From the NCBI GenBank assembly GCA_025529335.1, contig JAMYHX010000201.1, positions 1 to 64,000 of the forward strand: a DNA stretch of 64,000 nt. The letters run 5' to 3'. The notes beneath the pieces are model-generated. The model made no database searches and was not told the DNA's origin. It worked only from the letters and a program-made list of their open reading frames with translations. Shown here piece after piece: positions 61,222 to 64,000 of the stretch (positions are counted from its first letter, which is position 1; each line of letters opens with the position of its first letter). The stretch is from Rhizopus sp. PT2906 (taxonomy: Eukaryota > Mucoromycota > Mucoromycetes > Mucorales > Rhizopodaceae). The position numbers were made by a program, and so were the translations under genes.

Positions 61222-62644
61222 CTAGCAATATTGTACAGTATTCGTACTTAATTTTTTTGGACGAAATAAAAAAGGAAATTCAGGTCGACCTTGACTATTC
61301 CAGATAGAACGAGCAATGAGAAGCGTGTTCTCGGATGCCATTACATCGCGATTCCAAAAAATATTGCAAGTGTTGCATCTCAATACTTGATGGATCTTTC
61401 TGACATCCTCACCTCCTCCACACTTCAGATTCTGTATGTCTTGATTAAAGCAAGAGTTGCAGGTCTATAGAGATATTGTTTAGAATGTATGATCTATGAT
61501 CATTGTTATACTAACCTTGGAGGCTTTGTATTCATTGATATCGAGAAATAACAACTCTCCAAGTCTCCCTCTCAGTGCTTTAATTGTCTATAAATCTTGT
61601 TGGAGACACCATGTCGAAGACTTTTAAACTTAATATGGTCTTTATTTTTCAGACCGTCACCAAAGATAACTAAAGGCATTTTTTTGCAGTCGCCTTCTTC
61701 AAAGCGGTTTTTGTTCCTCCTTCTGTAAGATACGAATAATGTTTAGATTATACTAAAAAGAAAAAGAAAAAGAGTACATACCTTTCGGATTGTGGGATAG
61801 GAGGCGTGTGTTCCTCTTGGACAGCCGCAAGCCTTCAAATCTTGACAGAGATTGTCCGTAGTTCCTTAGCTCATTCTCTTCTACAAACAAGTTACCATTT
61901 GTGGTAGTGGAGGGCAGATAAACAAATGAATTTGTGGGTTGATCAATGTCCAAATTTTCTTCATTTGACCTTTCCTTTCGTCTGTTTCGGTAATCCTTTA
62001 GAATGGACTTGATTTTATCTGGACCAGCACGAACAATTCTGAAAATGATATACCAAAAGTTTTGCTCAAAAAAGTCATTGGTCAGCTTGTTTGGATGTTT
62101 CAAAATATAGTAGTTCACAAACGGCTGTGCTTTCAATATCACTTCCCTGATATAACCTGATATTGCTTTAATCTTCTCCAAGGAGTTGGATTTTTTAGGG
62201 ATCTCTCTACAGAAGCTTGCAAAAGGAATGGAAACAGTATACTTTTGATAATTTGAGCCAAGTTTGATTTGTAGAAGCTCCTTTAATTTCAGGTTGTAAT
62301 TCCTACAGGCACGACTTCTTGCAGATTTGTGTCCCTTCTCTTGGCAAGAACTACAGAGTATTCTACTTGTAGAGGATGATGTTTCGGAAGTAGCTGCCTG
62401 GTGTCTTCTCTTTACGTCCTTTTTTGCGTTTCTTACATCAAAAGTATCTTTTCTCTTGGTACCTTTATGCAAATTAGCTTGTGAGACATTAAAAATACAC
62501 TAAGTGTTTCTTTTTACCAGTTCTTTTTGAATTTTGGGCACGTAAGGCTTCTGTGTTATCATTGGATTGAATATTTTTTATCTTTGTGCGTTTTTTTAGA
62601 GCAATGAATTGCTCCACTTCAGGATAAATAGGCATACGAGACAT
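61222..62644 (-). pseudogene. Fanzor-like (eukaryotic TnpB relative) gene, degenerate
   Basis: From ATG 62644 exon 62644-62518 joins 62462-about 61779 in frame. It encodes a zinc-knuckle-like motif (CSSCQEKGHKSARSRACRNY) and a helical part (QPFVNYYILKHPNKLTNDFF, EQNFWYIIFRIVRAG). Next come 61722-61516 (PLVIFGDGLKNKDHIKFKSL, GVSNKIYRQL, then after a frameshift LGELLFLDINEYKASK) and 61464-61222, a zinc ribbon followed by the last RuvC acid (TCNSCF...VLRCNTCNIFWNRDVMASEN). That order, especially CxxC-CxxC-FWNRDxxAxxN, is the C-terminus of TnpB/Fanzor nucleases. The RuvC-I Asp segment (VDPG-like) is not found between the halves, and a frameshift near 61595 breaks INEYK from the preceding text. 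Splice junction at 61779/61722 is uncertain. Confidence 0.6.
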
Positions 62645-62799
62645 TGAAGATTAGAAAATGAAAAAGGAATCAAGACAACGTTCTATTGATACTCTTTGCT
62701 TTAACTTTGCAGTCACTGATATATAACGAATGCATTATTGTAGGCTAAGATTGACAACGTTAAAAAGAAAAATCAAATAAAGGTACAGCTATATGTTAT

Positions 62800-63132
62800 G
62801 TTGTAAGTTTTGTTCGAAATGTGATGGATGTCCTAGACAAGCCCAACAAGCATGACTTTTATATTGTTATGAACAATTGCAGAATTCATCATTACTAGTA
62901 TATCATGGATACGATCGAGAGTAGATGTTAAAAGCCTTCTCTCCTTTTCTTAATCCTATTGAGGAGTACTGGTCAAAGGCTAAAAAGCATGCCAAAAGAA
63001 ATCTACTTCCTCTTTAGATACTTTAACACTCAGAATTAAAGCCGCTTGTGAAACTGTCACTACAGAAGACTGCCTTGGCTGGATTAGATACTCTGAAACT
63101 TATTGGGATAGATATCTTAATAAAATAAAAAC
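62800..63132 (+). pseudogene. IS630/Tc1-type DDE transposase relic
   Basis: Three-frame remnants give VLDKPNKHDFYIVMNNCRIH, then FLNPIEEYWSKAKKHAKRN and AACETVTTEDCLGWIRYSET. These are the second and third acidic blocks of an IS630-type transposase. The middle catalytic Asp of the usual DNCRIH is Asn here, and stops separate the parts. No terminal inverted repeats were identified by eye. Beginning of the element is lost. Confidence 0.7.
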
Positions 63133-63486
63133 GGTAAATTTTGTCACTTTGAGAAAATTGAATGTCATTTTCTTCTAATAATAACCTGTTCAGTTCCTAT
63201 ACAAGTTAGCTACTCTCATACAGGTAATTACTATAAACGGATGATCGCTCTTATGTCCCATCTTTTATTTGTTTATATCAATTAAAGTCTAATAAGAGAT
63301 AAACAAGTCAAACATGGAGGCATATTGAGAAACAATTCAGTTGAGGCTTACTCTTAACAGCCAAAAAAGATCGACTAATCGTCGAGTGCTCTCTTCAGAA
63401 CCTTGAGCGTGTGTTAGCATGCCAACCGAACCTATACATGTTGAAATGTACATTTTTTTTCGTAGGCATATGCATACGTCAAATTC
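63133..63486. other. intergenic
   Basis: 3' flank of the transposase relic and of the partial gene that follows. No supported gene. Confidence 0.45.
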
Positions 63487-64000
63487 TCAGCTTGTAGCTA
63501 AAGAGAAGATGCAAGCAGTGTTAGTCTATTTATATCATTATAACAAATAGCATACTTACGTGTGCCCTGCACAAAGAAAACGCCAATTTGTTTGAAGATA
63601 CCAAAACCATCATATTGGTACTCTCTACCAATTGCATGTAACATGGCTACGAGACCATAACCAGATTTTATGTAATCTTTCGTCTCTTTTGGCGGGTTAT
63701 GCTTCTTGAAGGGGCCTGTCATCTCGAGGATTGCTACCTCTAGGTTGTGGTTCTTATTCCACAAGACACCGTCTGCACTATAGAGCTGACTAATACATTG
63801 TCCCATCAGCTTCAGTTCTTGTGATATTGCTTCCAAATGAATGTCTCTAACTGTGAACTTTACGCCTTCAGTTGATTTGGAAAGACATCGCTGTCATCAA
63901 CAAAAATCCCATGGATTCTATAGATTGAAAGAGTTAGATGTCTGCCTTGGTACTTGCTTGATGATTCAACACTTACAAGGAATGTATAACATTAGTGAGA
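63487..64000 (-). CDS. uncharacterised protein, 3' part, leaves the window
   Basis: Minus-strand gene whose 5' end lies beyond 64000. A main exon from about 63887 (after a CAG acceptor) to about 63557 encodes STEGVKFTVRDIHLEAISQE ... CISQLYSADGVLWNKNHNLE, AILEMTGPFKKH, GYGLVAMLHAIGREY and FKQIGVFFVQGT. A last 11-nt exon (63497-63487) ends in TGA. I recognise no domain. The frame is coherent over more than 300 bp, so it is probably real, perhaps a lineage-specific family. Confidence 0.5.

Noticed and set aside
16..64000. tRNA genes, rRNA genes and CRISPR arrays
   Set aside because: Looked for by eye on both strands; no cloverleaf with conserved box sequences, no rRNA segment and no spaced direct-repeat array was seen. 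A computed scan would be more reliable.

Overview
This is an AT-rich, intron-dense eukaryotic nuclear segment. Introns are short (about 45-80 bp, GT-AG, two of them GC-AG), genes have up to 16 exons, and neighbouring genes lie tens to hundreds of bases apart. Encoded protein types, APSES-type regulators, DIRS-type tyrosine-recombinase retroelement relics and a Fanzor-like gene point to a fungus, most likely an early-diverging one of the Mucoromycota (Mucorales-like). The species cannot be named from the sequence.

Layout. 1-6.5 kb: sparse, with a damaged minus-strand gene (about 1.2-2.3 kb) and an uncharacterised plus-strand gene (4.6-5.6 kb). 6.5-15.2 kb: compact conserved block holding EME1/MMS4 (+), PEX5 (-), an HSD17B10-like dehydrogenase (-), IMP4 (-) and NTAQ1 (+). 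15.9-34.5 kb: accessory, repeat-rich island. It holds pieces of DIRS-type elements with stop codons and frameshifts, three copies of a DIRS-associated non-coding repeat, an APSES-type transcription-factor family in three states (one intact copy, one with a single nonsense codon, one decayed relic), and a broken SAC3/GANP-like gene that runs into DIRS sequence. 34.6-47.8 kb: compact block again, with TMEM223-like (+), the large TRM3/TARBP1 tRNA methyltransferase (-), a kinesin-6 (+) and a UFD1-zinc-finger-AZUL fusion (-). 47.8-56.2 kb: sparse, with a response-regulator protein (+) and a RING/TRAF-zinc-finger protein (-). 56.2-61.2 kb: YABBY-like HMG protein, PTRHD1-like, TRM1 and SNX3, all plus strand. 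61.2-64 kb: a degenerate Fanzor (eukaryotic TnpB relative), an IS630/Tc1-type transposase relic and a partial gene leaving the window.

No operon-like pathway is visible; the conserved genes are unlinked housekeeping functions (DNA repair, peroxisome import, ribosome biogenesis, N-degron pathway, tRNA modification, mitosis, ubiquitin, endosomal sorting). Two of them, TRM3 and TRM1, are tRNA methyltransferases. Exon coordinates were derived by hand from splice consensus, reading-frame phase and family conservation; most multi-exon genes close in frame from ATG to stop. The exceptions (kinesin first exon, the 4.6 kb gene's first exon, the Fanzor-like gene, the damaged genes) are marked.
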